A stretch of 64,000 nucleotides of DNA from Chondrosia reniformis. Lineage: Eukaryota > Porifera > Demospongiae > Chondrillida > Chondrillidae. Below are positions 23,687 to 34,857 of the stretch, in pieces. The stretch spans positions 1,426,001 to 1,490,000 of the forward strand of contig OX359191.1 in NCBI GenBank assembly GCA_947172415.1, in the 5' to 3' direction. Each line of letters opens with the position of its first letter. Position 1 is the first letter of the stretch. The position numbers were made by a program, and so were the translations under genes. A model generated the notes under the pieces. That model had not been told where the DNA came from. It did no database searches and was given only the letters and a program-made list of their open reading frames with translations.

Positions 23687-25646
23687 TTAATTCTCTTTCC
23701 CTTCTTCAGCAGCCTGCATTCGTTGTGCAATTCTACTCTTTATTTCTTCAACTGCCTCTTCATCCTCCTTCTTTTCTCTTTCTTCCTAAAATTCAAAGAA
23801 CTTATTGCGTTAAATATCTGTTAAACATACAAGTTAGATTATACATATATATACGTAGGTTGACACCAATAACCACAAATAGGTAGGTACTGTAGTCTGT
23901 AGGCTTACTGGAGGCTCAGAGACACACAGCCTTGTATAATTATACACATATTATAGACAGTCTGGAAGAACTAAAAGTAATTTGAGTCAGATAATCACTG
24001 ATAAACAGAATATGGCTTCAGCAAGTTCAGGGAATATATTAATACATCGTCTATACATACTAGACTGAATGAAAAAGGGAGTTAATTGCAATGAGCCATG
24101 CAAAGGCTAGGATGATAAGTAAAAATATTCACTGGAAAAATATTATGCCAAACCAGCCAAGTGACCGAAGTCTAATCTTGGCTGAGGGACCGAAGTCCTA
24201 TTAAAAATGGCAACCAGTGACTGAATATTTTTACTTATCATACTAGACTGAAGTACCACCTGTTTCAGATCTCTAGTGAATGTCACAACCTTGCATACTA
24301 CATATAGGGCTAGGTTGAGTATATACAATATGCCCAGTAAGATAAATATAATTCAGGTTTAAATTACCTTCATGCTCTTATAGGTAGAAGAGGTGAACTG
24401 AGAGAGATGCTAGAGTTTTATATACCACAACCAAATGGTGGTATAACTGGAATATGGCCGCTTGAAACCTTGATTTGAGTTTACACGTACGTATATATGT
24501 AAAATCATGGAAACTGTCACTACATGTGATATATTTGGTCATTCATGTCTGACTGCTTCTCCTGCCTTAAACAATTAGTTGTATTGGATAGCTATACAGA
24601 AGGGCCTCATATGAAAGTTCAGCAGAAGAAGGTTAATACTGATAGTATTGTGCTTTAATGTGAATTTAGGGAACAATTGCAAATTATAAATTCTACATAA
24701 TGGGCTGCAGTACCTCTCTCTTCATGTCCTCGTGCATATCCACAGCGTACTGCCAGTCAGGGCTGGTGATACCAAAGAAATAAGCTAATTTACCTCCAAC
24801 ATAATCTATTACTGTGAAAAAGTAACATTTTTCAATTAAAGTGCCAATTTTCAATATATTTTTAAAGTGCCCATGCATACACATACAGTTAATGTGAAGG
24901 TAAATGTCAACCAGTTCTGGTTAGGGGCACAGGGCTATACCTGGGTGTATTAAGCCATCACCACTTAAGGCTACCAGGCTGCGGCTGCACTTCCCAGACA
25001 GTCACATACACAAGCACCAAGTTTGGAGGTGGTGTATTATAGTTAAGTGCAAAGAGGGATGGAATATATAACCTTGATTTTAATTCTGAAATCAGATTGT
25101 ACTTGAATTTAATTCTGAAATCAGATTGTACTTGAAATAAATTCTGAAATCAGGTTGTACTCTGTATACATGCAACAAACATAGAAAATACAACAAGAAT
25201 ACCTTAAAATAGTGTAATCATAGATTGTAAAGACTATATATACACTAATACCCATAGTTCATAGACAGTCCGTTTAACCATCAGTTAGGTAGTATAGACA
25301 ACTTTGAACTAAACGACTCAAGATGATCACATGACTTCAATTAGAATGATTGTGAGCAGGGTCATTAATAGGACATACATGGTATGGAATGTTCAGTAAG
25401 GACTACCTTGATCTATTGATAGGCTTGCCATGAAAAAGAAACTACGAACTTGAGAAGTATACGCATAAGTACTATGGGACTCTTAATCTCTACACATAAT
25501 AATGAGCTGGATGACTTGCCTGCTAATGTATTGGAGCCAAACCGTTTCGTCCAATACCAGGTACCTCTGTATTCACTTTCAGAAGTGTCTATTGGAACAG
25601 TGTCGGATTCCTCTCTATTATATTGTTCCACAGGAAGCTCCGCCAT
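23687..25646 (-). CDS. FAM177: FAM177 family protein
   Basis: Minus-strand exons 25646-25565, 24811-24714 and 23785-23687 join in phase to a minimum of 92 aa. The middle exon carries the family signature DYVGGKLAYFFGI, then QYAVDMHEDMKRE, very close to the FAM177 motif (D-hydrophobic-G-x-K-LA-x-FFGI...YQYA-D). The last exon is a charged helix ending in Lys-Glu-Asn. FAM177 proteins are small, conserved in animals and little characterised; vertebrate FAM177A1 has been placed at the Golgi. The conserved acidic block upstream (F-x-x-G-x-x-EEYS-x-DE in vertebrates) was not found, so an exon may be missed in the 25564-24812 intron, or the N-terminus is divergent. Shares a very short divergent promoter with PRIMPOL. 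Confidence 0.7.
24113..24240. mobile_element. Small MITE with TGATAAGTAAAAATATTCA ends
   Basis: 128 bp with terminal inverted repeats TGATAAGTAAAAATATTCACT and its complement at 24217-24240. The interior (ACCAGCCAAGTGACCGAAGTC, then ATCTTGGCTGAGGGACCGAAG) recurs at about 50232-50290. Intronic in FAM177. Confidence 0.7.
25075..25160. repeat. 28-bp tandem repeat, three copies
   Basis: Three successive units of AATTCTGAAATCAGATTGTA plus CTTGAATTT, the last diverged (CAGGTTGTACTCTG). In the large FAM177 intron. Confidence 0.8.
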
Positions 25647-25673
25647 TTTAAATGTTGCACAATCCACAGCAAT
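25647..25673. promoter_or_regulatory. 27-bp spacer between divergent FAM177 and PRIMPOL start codons
   Basis: The FAM177 ATG (minus, 25646) and the PRIMPOL ATG (plus, 25674) face away from each other with 27 bases between. Unless one of them has an upstream untranslated exon, the two 5' UTRs must overlap or transcription start sites must lie inside the partner's first exon. No TATA box is visible, which fits a shared bidirectional promoter. Confidence 0.45.
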
Positions 25674-28600
25674 ATGGATTCCAAAACATTTTATCCCACC
25701 GCGACCGCAGGCTGCAAGCGAAAATGCAGAGAATACGTTCCATCCAACTTGCATCAAGGAACAGAAGTGAAAAGACAACATCTTCAACTTGAACTTCCAA
25801 AGGTATTTAGAATCTTCTCTACACAGCAGGAGGCGATACAGTTCTCTCGAGGTTGTAGACATGCCACCATTGTGTTTGCTTACGAAGCAGATTCGTTCGG
25901 TTGTGAAGGACAACGAAGATTTTTAGTAACTACATTCTTAGAATTTGCATCGATGTATTTAAGGTAAGTTAGTTAAGTCTGTAATTCAGAAATATCCTCA
26001 AATTTCCTGCTACAAAAATATCTTTATGAATTATTAGTTCTTAAAAGTCTTATGACCCTTATATAGTAGGAAGGGTCATGGAGTACAGTATTGATATCTC
26101 ATGAGATTATTATTATATTCCCAGGTTGTCAGATGCCTCCAAAAGACATGTGTATGAAGTGATCCAGGAGGGTTTAGCATGTAAACTGTACTTTGATATA
26201 GAATATGGCAAGGATCACAATCCTGAAGTGGATGGAAGTAAAGTATTAAGCACATTCATACAATATGTCTGCTACCAAATGAAGTTGCAGTTCAATATTG
26301 ATGTTAACAAAAGAAGAATTCTGGATTTGGAGTCTGGGTTAGTGAAGAATTTATTTGTTCTTAATGTTTATGAGTTAGGTTTTTAAATCTTTACTGATAA
26401 TATTAACAATATGCGTACATAGAACAAGCTGTCACAGTGTAGATATTCATATGCTATAATATTATATAAAGATTTTACGACAGAATCAAAATCTTTTGTT
26501 TGTTAATGTTAATGAATATTTGCCTCTTCATAAAGTAACAGTTAATATTATCCATATGTAGTTTAATGCTTTCATTTTTGATTAAAATTTTACTTTTGTT
26601 AAATTGGTTACCATATTGTTGTAGTACTGCGGTCAAGTTTTCTCACCACTTAATATTTAACATGTGTGGAGTTGTGTTCCAGAACAATAGAGAAATGGGT
26701 AAGCTCTTGCATTACTAAATAAGCAGCTGATTTAGTCACAATTTATATATATAATCACCTTTCTAACGCAATATTGTCTCAGTGGATTCACTTTTCATCA
26801 CTTATAACCACTGAGGAGTATAATGTTAATAAAGTTTAACATGTAACCAAATGAAATCTAAACATTCAAGAATAAATTTGAAACTTGTTCATAACTACTC
26901 CATGACAAAAGTGCTTTGCAGTAGAGCAATATCGTATACATATGTACATGTGGCCCAGTGGAGAAGAAGACAAGGAGAAGGAAAAACTCTTGCATCCTCA
27001 TCCAAATCACTCACTAGGTTTACTTCCCTATAGGCCTTTACTCTAAAGTAGATGTAGTGTGTTAACAACTGGTGTTTTAGATCATTTTTGTACCTTAAAG
27101 GTTGTTTTGTTCATCACCTTTGTGACCAGTTGAGGGTCCTTCATGGAGCATCAACAACAGATTCTAAAAAAGAAGAAGAATTGAAGAAGATTTACACAGC
27201 ACTCTTACCAGCCACTTCAGTACCATGTCCAGATGGTAAGCGTGTCATCTTTGTACTACAATGAATGATCCTAGGTGTGTAACTAATACTACTAAGCTGC
27301 TCTATGTATACTGCATAGCTTCTGTATGAATGTGAACTGTGTACCGTCTGCATGGTAATGTTTGCAAGGCAAATATTTTGTAAATTGCTGGTTTAACAAA
27401 GGTTTTATATTCACAAGTGGGTTATTTTTATATGTAAGATAGGAAAGTTTGGAAAATATTTGTTTGTGAATGTGATGTCATCTCGCAAACATTACCACAT
27501 ATGACAAGAAGGAATAGTGAGCTTTCCGTAGCAGCACTAAACAATCAAATAGTTCAGAACGTAGACCTTCTTCAGCTAATACTAATTGGTTACATCCTTC
27601 TTGTCATAGACTCAATGTAGCAATGAATCTATATTCTATTATTACCATATATATGTATATATGATAACTTATATATGTATACAGTATGTGTGTTGTATAA
27701 ATTGTACTCTATTTGTGTGTTTCGATCTCCTAGTGTCTGATTTGCTGTGTTTGTTTGCAAGAGACTCAAACGGAGCTAAAGTTCTCATCTGCGATGAAGG
27801 AGTGTACACCAAGAACAGAAACTTTAGGATATACCTCTCCAGCAAGCTCGGAAAGACAGCCACCTTGCAGTTACCAAAGGAATCTAATTATGAGGTAAGT
27901 TTACTCTTATAGATACTGTACATATAACAGTCTGTATTCATACATAGGACATGAAGTATAAAAGTATAATACGTACATGGTTAATACATACTTACAGTAC
28001 ATTTCTACATATAGAGTATAGTACATACTGCTTATATGTAATATATGCAGAATGGAACATACTGGTTTTCGTCCAATTTAGTACTGTTTTATGGTCTCCA
28101 TGTCTTTGATACTGATAATAGCACACTTTATATCTTCATGCAGTTTACTCATGGTGGTAGAACATCTTCATATCATCATAAGTTTGGTATTCTTCAAGAT
28201 TCTCTAGTAACTTGCACTGAAAGCTTCAGTACAGATCCAAAGTTTGTTTTCTATCATTTTCTATCAGTGAATCATTTGCTAATTATTTAGGTTTGAGTCA
28301 AATAATTAGAAAATGATTCACTGCTAGGAATCAAATATATAGTGTTTTAGATACATAAATACTCAAAATTTACATCTACACTTTTTTATAGTTCCTTTCC
28401 AAAGAGCCTCACCTTTGGTGAAGGAAGCCGTTACAAAGATCACAATAAAAGTCACAAATCTCTTACTCATCGAAGGCAGAAATCTCAGGTTGCCCCTCCT
28501 GTAGGTGAAGAGGTGAAATATTCACCCTATCCAGAAATTGACAGTTACATACTAAAGCATTGGACTAAGGATGGGGTGTTTCCTGTAATTAGAAAACAGA

Positions 28601-30029
28601 CATTCTTTCTACAAGGTCTGTGGATAAAATATTGGAATTTATCAACTACGTATGTCTTTTGAGACTATAATTCCTTCAGCATCATATTCATCAAGTAATT
28701 AAATACCGTCTTTATGTCTCTTACTGATGCGTTTGCAGGAAAGTACTTGTTGTATGACCTTGACCAAAGCAGATGGTGTGAAAACATTGGCAGGCATCAT
28801 AAGAGCAATCACATTTAGTATGTGCATTGTTATAATTCCTCAGCTAAATGTTTCTATATGCATGGATTTATAGCTATACAATTTATACGTAGTCTATCAA
28901 TATATTTACAAGTAATTTTGAAAACACCTTCTTCACACTTGATACTTTAGTGGACAAAAAATAATATGTGCTTCTTAAGAGTTCCATCAAGTACTTTTTA
29001 AGTCATGTCCATTAATTGCATCAAATGTGGTGGAAGTGTGCATAAATTGTCCTATAAAAATTCTAAGATCGAATAAGCCCAAGAACATGGTATAGTCTAG
29101 ATGGTTTTCATACCGAATTCCTCTAAAATGAGGACATCCCTTTAATTAATGGATATCCAAATTGCAAAGTTCTACTGAATACACTATATTTTAAATATAA
29201 TGCATACATGCACTCCTATAGCATAATAGCTTCACATTGCAATGATATTCTTCATTTTATTGAACATGTCAGCAGAGTATGTGTAAGTTGCTCCATATAT
29301 GCTCTTTATAGTATAATAGCAGATCTCATGAAAGGAGTTTTTTATCAAAAGTGTTATGATCCAGAATGTTGCAGGATCAACTTCAAATCCAAAGGCACGT
29401 ATATTTCCTGGTATATACTGGTACATAAAGTTAACAGTTTTGTGCGCTTAATAGACACCTATGATGCAAAGCTTGACTAAAGTACACCTTTAAATTTAGT
29501 CATTTATGAACCCCATGACAGTTACTATATATCGTATAGGATGTATTATGTCGTTGTTATTGATCTTTTATTTATAGAGTACCCCTTTCCAGAGGAACTC
29601 AATGTTATTTGGCAAGAGGATAATAAGCTGTTTGAATCAGGAGATATGCAAGCATTTATGGATGCCATAGATTATAAGCTTGATGTCAATGTGTCGGTTA
29701 GTGACATATTAGAAGATTTTAGTGATGATGGAAGTCATGGCAATGGAGAGAGTAACATTCTCAAAAGTGGTGATTCTGAAGGTGAAGGTGATGTGAACAG
29801 AAGTGATTCTGAAGGTGAATGTGATAACTTGGAGGACCACCTATTGCTAAATGCTATGGTGATATTTGAGAAATTCATGGAGAATGAAGATGAAGAAGAC
29901 AATGTTGATTGCAGTGACAAAATCAATTTTGTATATGCTACACAGAAATCTGAAGAATGTGACGAATTGACCAGTTTAGATTACACTTTAACTGATTCAG
30001 AATTGAACTCCTTTTATGAAAATTTTTGA
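25674..30029 (+). CDS. PRIMPOL: PrimPol, DNA primase-polymerase of the AEP family
   Basis: Exons 25674-25963, 26125-26337, 26625-26698, 27101-27235, 27734-27894, 28144-28241, 28392-28615, 28739-28817, 29312-29394, 29578-30029 give 602 aa (human 560). PrimPol reprimes stalled forks and bypasses lesions in nucleus and mitochondria. Catalytic motif I LYFDIEYGK has Asp121 and Glu123 (human Asp114/Glu116). KFSHHLIF matches human motif II, and ICDEGVYTKNRNFR carries the third metal-binding Asp. The Cys/His zinc finger needed for priming is complete: WCENIGRHHKSNH, then CYDPECC. The tail is strongly acidic and ends DYTLTDSELNSFYENF, resembling the RPA-binding motifs of human PrimPol. The intron after 29394 only fits phase and homology with a GC donor. 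The 28144-28241 exon is the least conserved. Confidence 0.92.
26940..27030. repeat. About 80-bp dispersed repeat, copy 1 of 3
   Basis: GGCCCAGTGGAGAAGAAGAC, then AAAACTCTTGCATCCTCATC, ending CACTAGGTTT. Its reverse complement is found at 58296-58376 with few changes and in part at 55630-55690. All three copies are intronic. No terminal repeats seen; possibly a SINE head. Confidence 0.65.
27353..27497. mobile_element. 145-bp MITE in a PRIMPOL intron
   Basis: Ends TGGTAATGTTTGC and its exact complement GCAAACATTACCA, with further complementary blocks inside (AAATATTTT, TTCACAA). Non-coding. Confidence 0.65.
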
Positions 30030-30156
30030 AATTTGATATGGGCATGGGATTGATTTTAAATCAAAACTTCAATTTTATTTATTGACATAAATCAATCTGT
30101 TTCATCTCTCATGCATTGCATGATATACGGTAGACATCAAAAAAGTATATACGCTT

Positions 30157-30545
30157 TCTTTTCCACCTAAGCTTGGAGGTTTGGGCATCATTGACCCCAC
30201 ACCAACTGCTAGTGATCGAACAGCACCATGCCTCTGTCAAGGTCACTGCACCCCTGGTATATATATAGAAAATATCTTACAGCAGTCAACCATCCCACAA
30301 CCAGACTCATTTCAGGGGCAGATCAAAATGATGGTATAAAGGCAGCGAAAACCTCAAAGCTGAAACAACGAATGGAGGAGTTGCTGCCCAAACTCCCCTC
30401 CCAGTTGCAGCATTGCGTCGCATTAGGCCAAGAGAAGGGTTCTTCTTCGTGGTTGACCTCCCTGCCAATCGGGAGACATGCACGGCTATATACAGCTTAC
30501 ACAAGTCCGATTGATTTTTTTTATTCATTTCGTAGGCTGATCTGA
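30157..30545 (+). pseudogene. Decayed LINE reverse-transcriptase 3' fragment
   Basis: Plus-strand frames read CTTGGAGGTTTGGGCATCAT as LGGLGI followed by DPTPTASDR, then in another frame EKGSSSWLTSLPIGRHA. These two signatures follow the polymerase domain in the ORF2 of many animal LINEs. The fragment is frameshifted and lacks the polymerase core, so it is a dead 5'-truncated insertion downstream of PRIMPOL. Confidence 0.6.
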
Positions 30546-31209
30546 AACGCTTTGGGACGAATTGAAGACTAAGCCGAAACAAAACGGTACGCCGTTCTGG
30601 CTTAGTCTTAACCAACGGAACGTTTACTTTTTTTGACGCCTATACCGTATATATAGGTGTATATACGTATATACATGTACATGGGAGTTTAATTAACAGA
30701 AAGGTGTTCAGATATATGTATACGTATATATATATATTATAAATTCTGCATTGCAGTATTTTAACTCTAGATCTGTCTGTCAAATGGGTATATAAATATG
30801 AAACTTATAAACTTGATGTCAGCGCTAGCTGTATATAGCATCACAGACATGTAGGAAACATTTCCAATGAGTTTTAGTATTATTATATGCCCCATTTTGT
30901 TTCAACATAATTCTGTAGCTGTATACCAAATGAAGATGTAATGCAATGTATTTTTTTCAGTTTCCCTTTTGTAACTGCATGACTAGAATATACAAAGTGT
31001 AAGGATCGAGACTTAACATACAGGGAATTGTATTATGCGGTTTAGTTTACACATAAATTAAAGCCATTATTATAGCATTCAGTTCAATTAAGGGTATAAA
31101 TATATTTACTGATACCTGATCTCAGATAACCATATCATTTCCTACTTGTTAAGAATTCTTTTGTACCACTAATCATGCACTAGTCTGAGGAAGATCTATA
31201 TAGGCATGT

Positions 31210-31288
31210 ATACCAAAATTCCAAGGAATCATGTCTTAGACTACAAATATGTAATATTTGTAAGCATGATTCCTTGGAATTTTGGTAT
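31210..31288. repeat. 23-bp inverted repeat with 31-bp loop
   Basis: TACCAAAATTCCAAGGAATC (ending ATG) at 31210-31233 is repeated exactly in complement at 31264-31287. Too short for a typical MITE with an interior; it may be a solo hairpin or an element remnant. Confidence 0.75.
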
Positions 31289-31432
31289 CATATTGCACCA
31301 CCATAATGTATCACATATGTATGTGAATTGCTTTAAATTTATATATATGCATGTACCTATATATATATAAGCTTCTGCTATTATTAACTATTATAGTACT
31401 ACTTTTGCCATATATACGTATATATTAGAGAT

Positions 31433-31891
31433 ATGCTATCAAGTATTGCCTGGAGGGAGGTTAGATACAGGTGGCAGAAGGAGATGGAGGAGAAGCCGAA
31501 GCTAGGGATGCTGAATGAAATAGCAGCCCTTGAGGGTGAGTCAAGTTGTGCAGTTTTGGGAAGGAAGAGAGACAGGAATATGATGATGAAGTTAAGGGGA
31601 GGTACAGCGGCATTCCAGATAGAAGTGGGAAGGTGGAAAGGAGTGGTGAGAGAAGAGAGGCTATGCAAGGAATGCAATAGTGGAGAAGTGAAAGATGTCT
31701 GCCACTGGATGCTGCGTTGCCATGCTTGGGACATCGTGAGACGGCCCCTGATGAAGCAAGTCAGCCAGTATGATGGTTTCCAAGGACAGTGTCTTGAGAA
31801 GCAGACTGCATTTATTCTATCAATGGCATGCACCAACTATTCTATTTTAAACTATATCAGTGCAATGTGGTGTGCCAGATTTGGCCTGTGA
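31433..31891 (+). pseudogene. C-terminal piece of a LINE ORF2 with zinc knuckle
   Basis: A 152-codon frame. It has the post-polymerase region of a non-LTR retrotransposon: KLGMLNEIAAL, a long basic/hydrophobic helix, then RLCKECNSGEVKDVCHWMLR, a C-x2-C-x8-H-x4-C knuckle typical of the ORF2 C-terminus. No polymerase or endonuclease upstream in the same frame, so it is a 5'-truncated copy. Its stop is followed within about 20 bases by repeat copy B. Confidence 0.65.
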
Positions 31892-31904
31892 TGTTATTAT
31901 ATAT

Positions 31905-33030
31905 AAGTTAAATAAAAACATTCAAAAATGAAGTTAAAAGTAGGGATGGCACTATAACTGTGATTGGCACATCTAGAAAAAGTAATGAAACAAGAAAGTG
32001 ATCATATGGTAAGGCTAACATTGCAGAAGTGGCATACTGAAACTTAACTATACACATCACTTCTATGTTTGGGCGCATCATGGATATACTAGAAGTAGGG
32101 ATCGATGCGCCCAAACATAGAAGTGATGTGTATAGTTAAGTTTCAGTATGCCACTTCTGCAATGTTAGCCTTACCATATGATCACTTTCTTGTTTCATTA
32201 CTTTTTCTAGATGTGCCAATCACAGTTATAGTGCCATCCCTACTTTTAACTTCATTTTTGAATGTTTTTATTTAACTTGTATTGCTCCTTTTTTCTTGTT
32301 AATATTTGTTTTGAAAGTTTTCTTGGCGAAAACTCGAAATAAAGTAGCAGAATAGACGATATAATAGAGAGCTCTAAATTAAAAAATGGCGTCCGAAAAG
32401 ATCCCAAATTTGATAAGATGTTTTCTACCGTTCTTTAACATTCAGTTAAGGATATTAAAGGGTCCATAATCGTTAAGAATACGCCTGTATATAGGACCTG
32501 CAAAGCGACTAAGAAATTCGATCGCGGGTAACGGCAGTACCACAAATATTACTCATTCGGGTTACTTATTTTATATACAGAGAATTTGAAACTTAATTAA
32601 AAAATGGCGTTCAAAGAGGCCCTAAATTTGGCACTTTCAAAAGTAACACGCTTCGGTTGGAGCGCGTTGAAATCTAGGGTAGCCTATTCCCTAGTTCGGA
32701 AACATTCATGACGATTTAGTATTTGTATGTACCTGCGTAAGTTCGCATGTTAGCGCTAGCTCATTTGAAAAAAGAAGAAGAAGAAGAAGAAAAAATGAGG
32801 AATTGCATAATTTGGCCTATTTCGGTTTAACCACTTTGCGAAGGTTGTAGAGCATCGTAACATGTTTTGGCGTTTAGAAAAGCATGCAAAAACGACTGCA
32901 AACACACGAATGCAACCGAAAATCTGAACGTTGTTGATTTATGAGGTGTTAATTGATAATACATTGAATAGGGCGGCCATGTTTTTTTTCGGCCATCCCT
33001 ACTTATAGAGTACTACCGTACTCTATGATT
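31905..33030 (-). mobile_element. Full copy B of the palindrome-bearing repeat, inverse orientation
   Basis: Reverse complement of copy A (22360-23495) along nearly its whole length: the palindrome first (about 31905-32282, loop also inverted), then the non-coding body with a (GAA)n run near 32775, then the terminal AGAGTACTACCGTACTCT at about 33007-33028. Differences are scattered substitutions and a shorter triplet run. The palindrome arms are perfect or nearly so here. Together with copy A it flanks the FAM177-PRIMPOL pair. Confidence 0.88.
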
Positions 33031-33699
33031 ATTTATATTTATTGTCATTTTTTAGTGCTACATTGGACTTTTGTAATGTCCTAACACCTGTTGGTGTGGT
33101 GCACTCTAATCATGATATTAATATTGATTGATATACACCAAATTCTTAAATATAAGACTTCGGTATTGTATCTTCACCCTTCACTCAAATCTCTCTCCAT
33201 GTTAAGTTCCCTATATAATTATTTATTTCAAATTTAAAGTTGGGCATATAGCATGTAGGAAAATGGTGTATACGTATATATTTGATGAGATATATAACCA
33301 GTTTGAATTGGTAAAGTATGACATTAGATATCGATGGTGTAAAACGGAATAAAAATTTAATACATGTACATGTATGTAACTACTTTTATAGATATCTATT
33401 AGTATACTTGCAAGAGAGATAAAGCCATTGTCAGGAATGGCTACATTCTGTAGCTAAACATTTTGCAGGCTTCAAGACTTTATTTGAGAACTTTGGATTG
33501 TGGCTGACATAATATCAGTTATATGATATAGTTGCTAGTGCATGGTGTGAAATATTTATAATATATGTTTTTTTTTATACTTGCTGCAATGTAATTATAT
33601 ATATATATGCACACATTTCAACACCTACGTACGAGAAAATTCTTTGGAAACCTACACAGCAATTGCAACTTGTCACCTGCAGATAGAAACTATATCTGG

Positions 33700-34240
33700 C
33701 TATATATCAGAGAGTACGGTAGTAATCTCTAAGTAGGAATGGGCGAAAAAAATGGCCGCCCTATCCAATGTATTAGCAAACAACACCTCCATAAATCACC
33801 AACGAAGCGATTTTCGATTATATTCGGTTATTTGCAGCCATTCATGCACTCTTTTCTAAATGCCAAAACATGTTTCGACGCTCTACAGCGTTCAAAAAGC
33901 GGCTAACCAGGATTTAGGCCCATTTCCAAAATTCATTCTTTTTCTTTTATTGAATGGACTACCGCTAATATGCGAACTTATATGGATACGTAAAAGTTAT
34001 AAATCATCATAAATATTTCCAAACTAAGGAATAGACAGCCCTATATGTCCGAATGCGCTCTACAAGAAGCATGTTAATTGTGAAAAACGAAAATTGTGGT
34101 CTTCTCGGACGCCATTTTTATAGATAAGAGATGGTTTTCGGCATATTGCTCTTGTCTGAGACGTTATTTCGAGATATTCACCGTAAGTAATTTTAACAAG
34201 AAAAGGGGGAATAAAAGTAAATAAAAAACATTTACAAAAT
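33700..34240 (+). mobile_element. Copy C of the same repeat, without the palindrome
   Basis: Starts AGAGAGTACGGTAGTAATCT, continues with CTAAGTAGGAATGGGCG and the same body as copies A and B, and ends near TTTAACAAGAAAAGGGGGAA followed by AAGTAAATAAAAAACATT. The palindrome is absent at the place where it stands in A and B. About 20 percent diverged by eye, so older. Confidence 0.8.
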
Positions 34241-34857
34241 CAAACCGAAGAAATCCATGAATATTATGTAGACAATGGTTGACAAAAGTTGACACTGTGA
34301 CAACAAAGGCGCTCGAGGAATGCTTGAACTCTAGCTTCCCTAAATTTGTCAGAGGACTAAAGTGATCATGAAACCTTATAAATACAGACCTATAGCTAGA
34401 GAACCTATACAGCAACGTAGTTATATATGGCACATGAGGTAGGGATATGCCCTTTCGATCCGGTAATTTTACTTAAGTATACGTACCTATATAATCAATT
34501 AATGACTGATGCATCTGGAAATTAAATTTCAAACTCGGTATATTTATGTGTGATAATATGATTTGTTACTTAGTTATAATTCCTTTAGGGGAGAACCAGA
34601 AGAACAGGGGTTAAGTCAAGAAGATGATCATGAAGAGTAGTATACAGCTGCTGATTAATATATATACATATATAAATACGTATAGTATAAACTTACAGTA
34701 ACTCATGGGCCCAGCTTAAAGGTACATACACGTGTCACTTTAATAATAATAATAATAATCAATGTAATAATGTGTGCAATTTTAACCACGCCCTTTTAAA
34801 ATTATATATAAGCACTGGGTGAGAATTTGGGTTCACAAATTAAAGGAGTTGTTCAAG
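34241..34857. other. 5' flank of the haem peroxidase gene
   Basis: Holds an (AAT)n run at about 34743-34760 and AT-rich DNA. A TATATATAAGC stretch at 34803-34813, about 45 bases before the start codon, could act as a TATA element. At about 34590-34640 a short frame GEPEEQGLSQEDDHEE ends in a stop after an AG, but no upstream exon supports it. Confidence 0.35.

Noticed and set aside
30307..30615. 102-codon minus-strand frame
   Set aside because: Antisense shadow of the decayed LINE fragment, which has recognisable motifs on the plus strand.
34590..34640. Short acidic exon-like frame after an AG, upstream of the peroxidase
   Set aside because: No upstream exon, donor or homology. It would be an orphan 16-residue exon.
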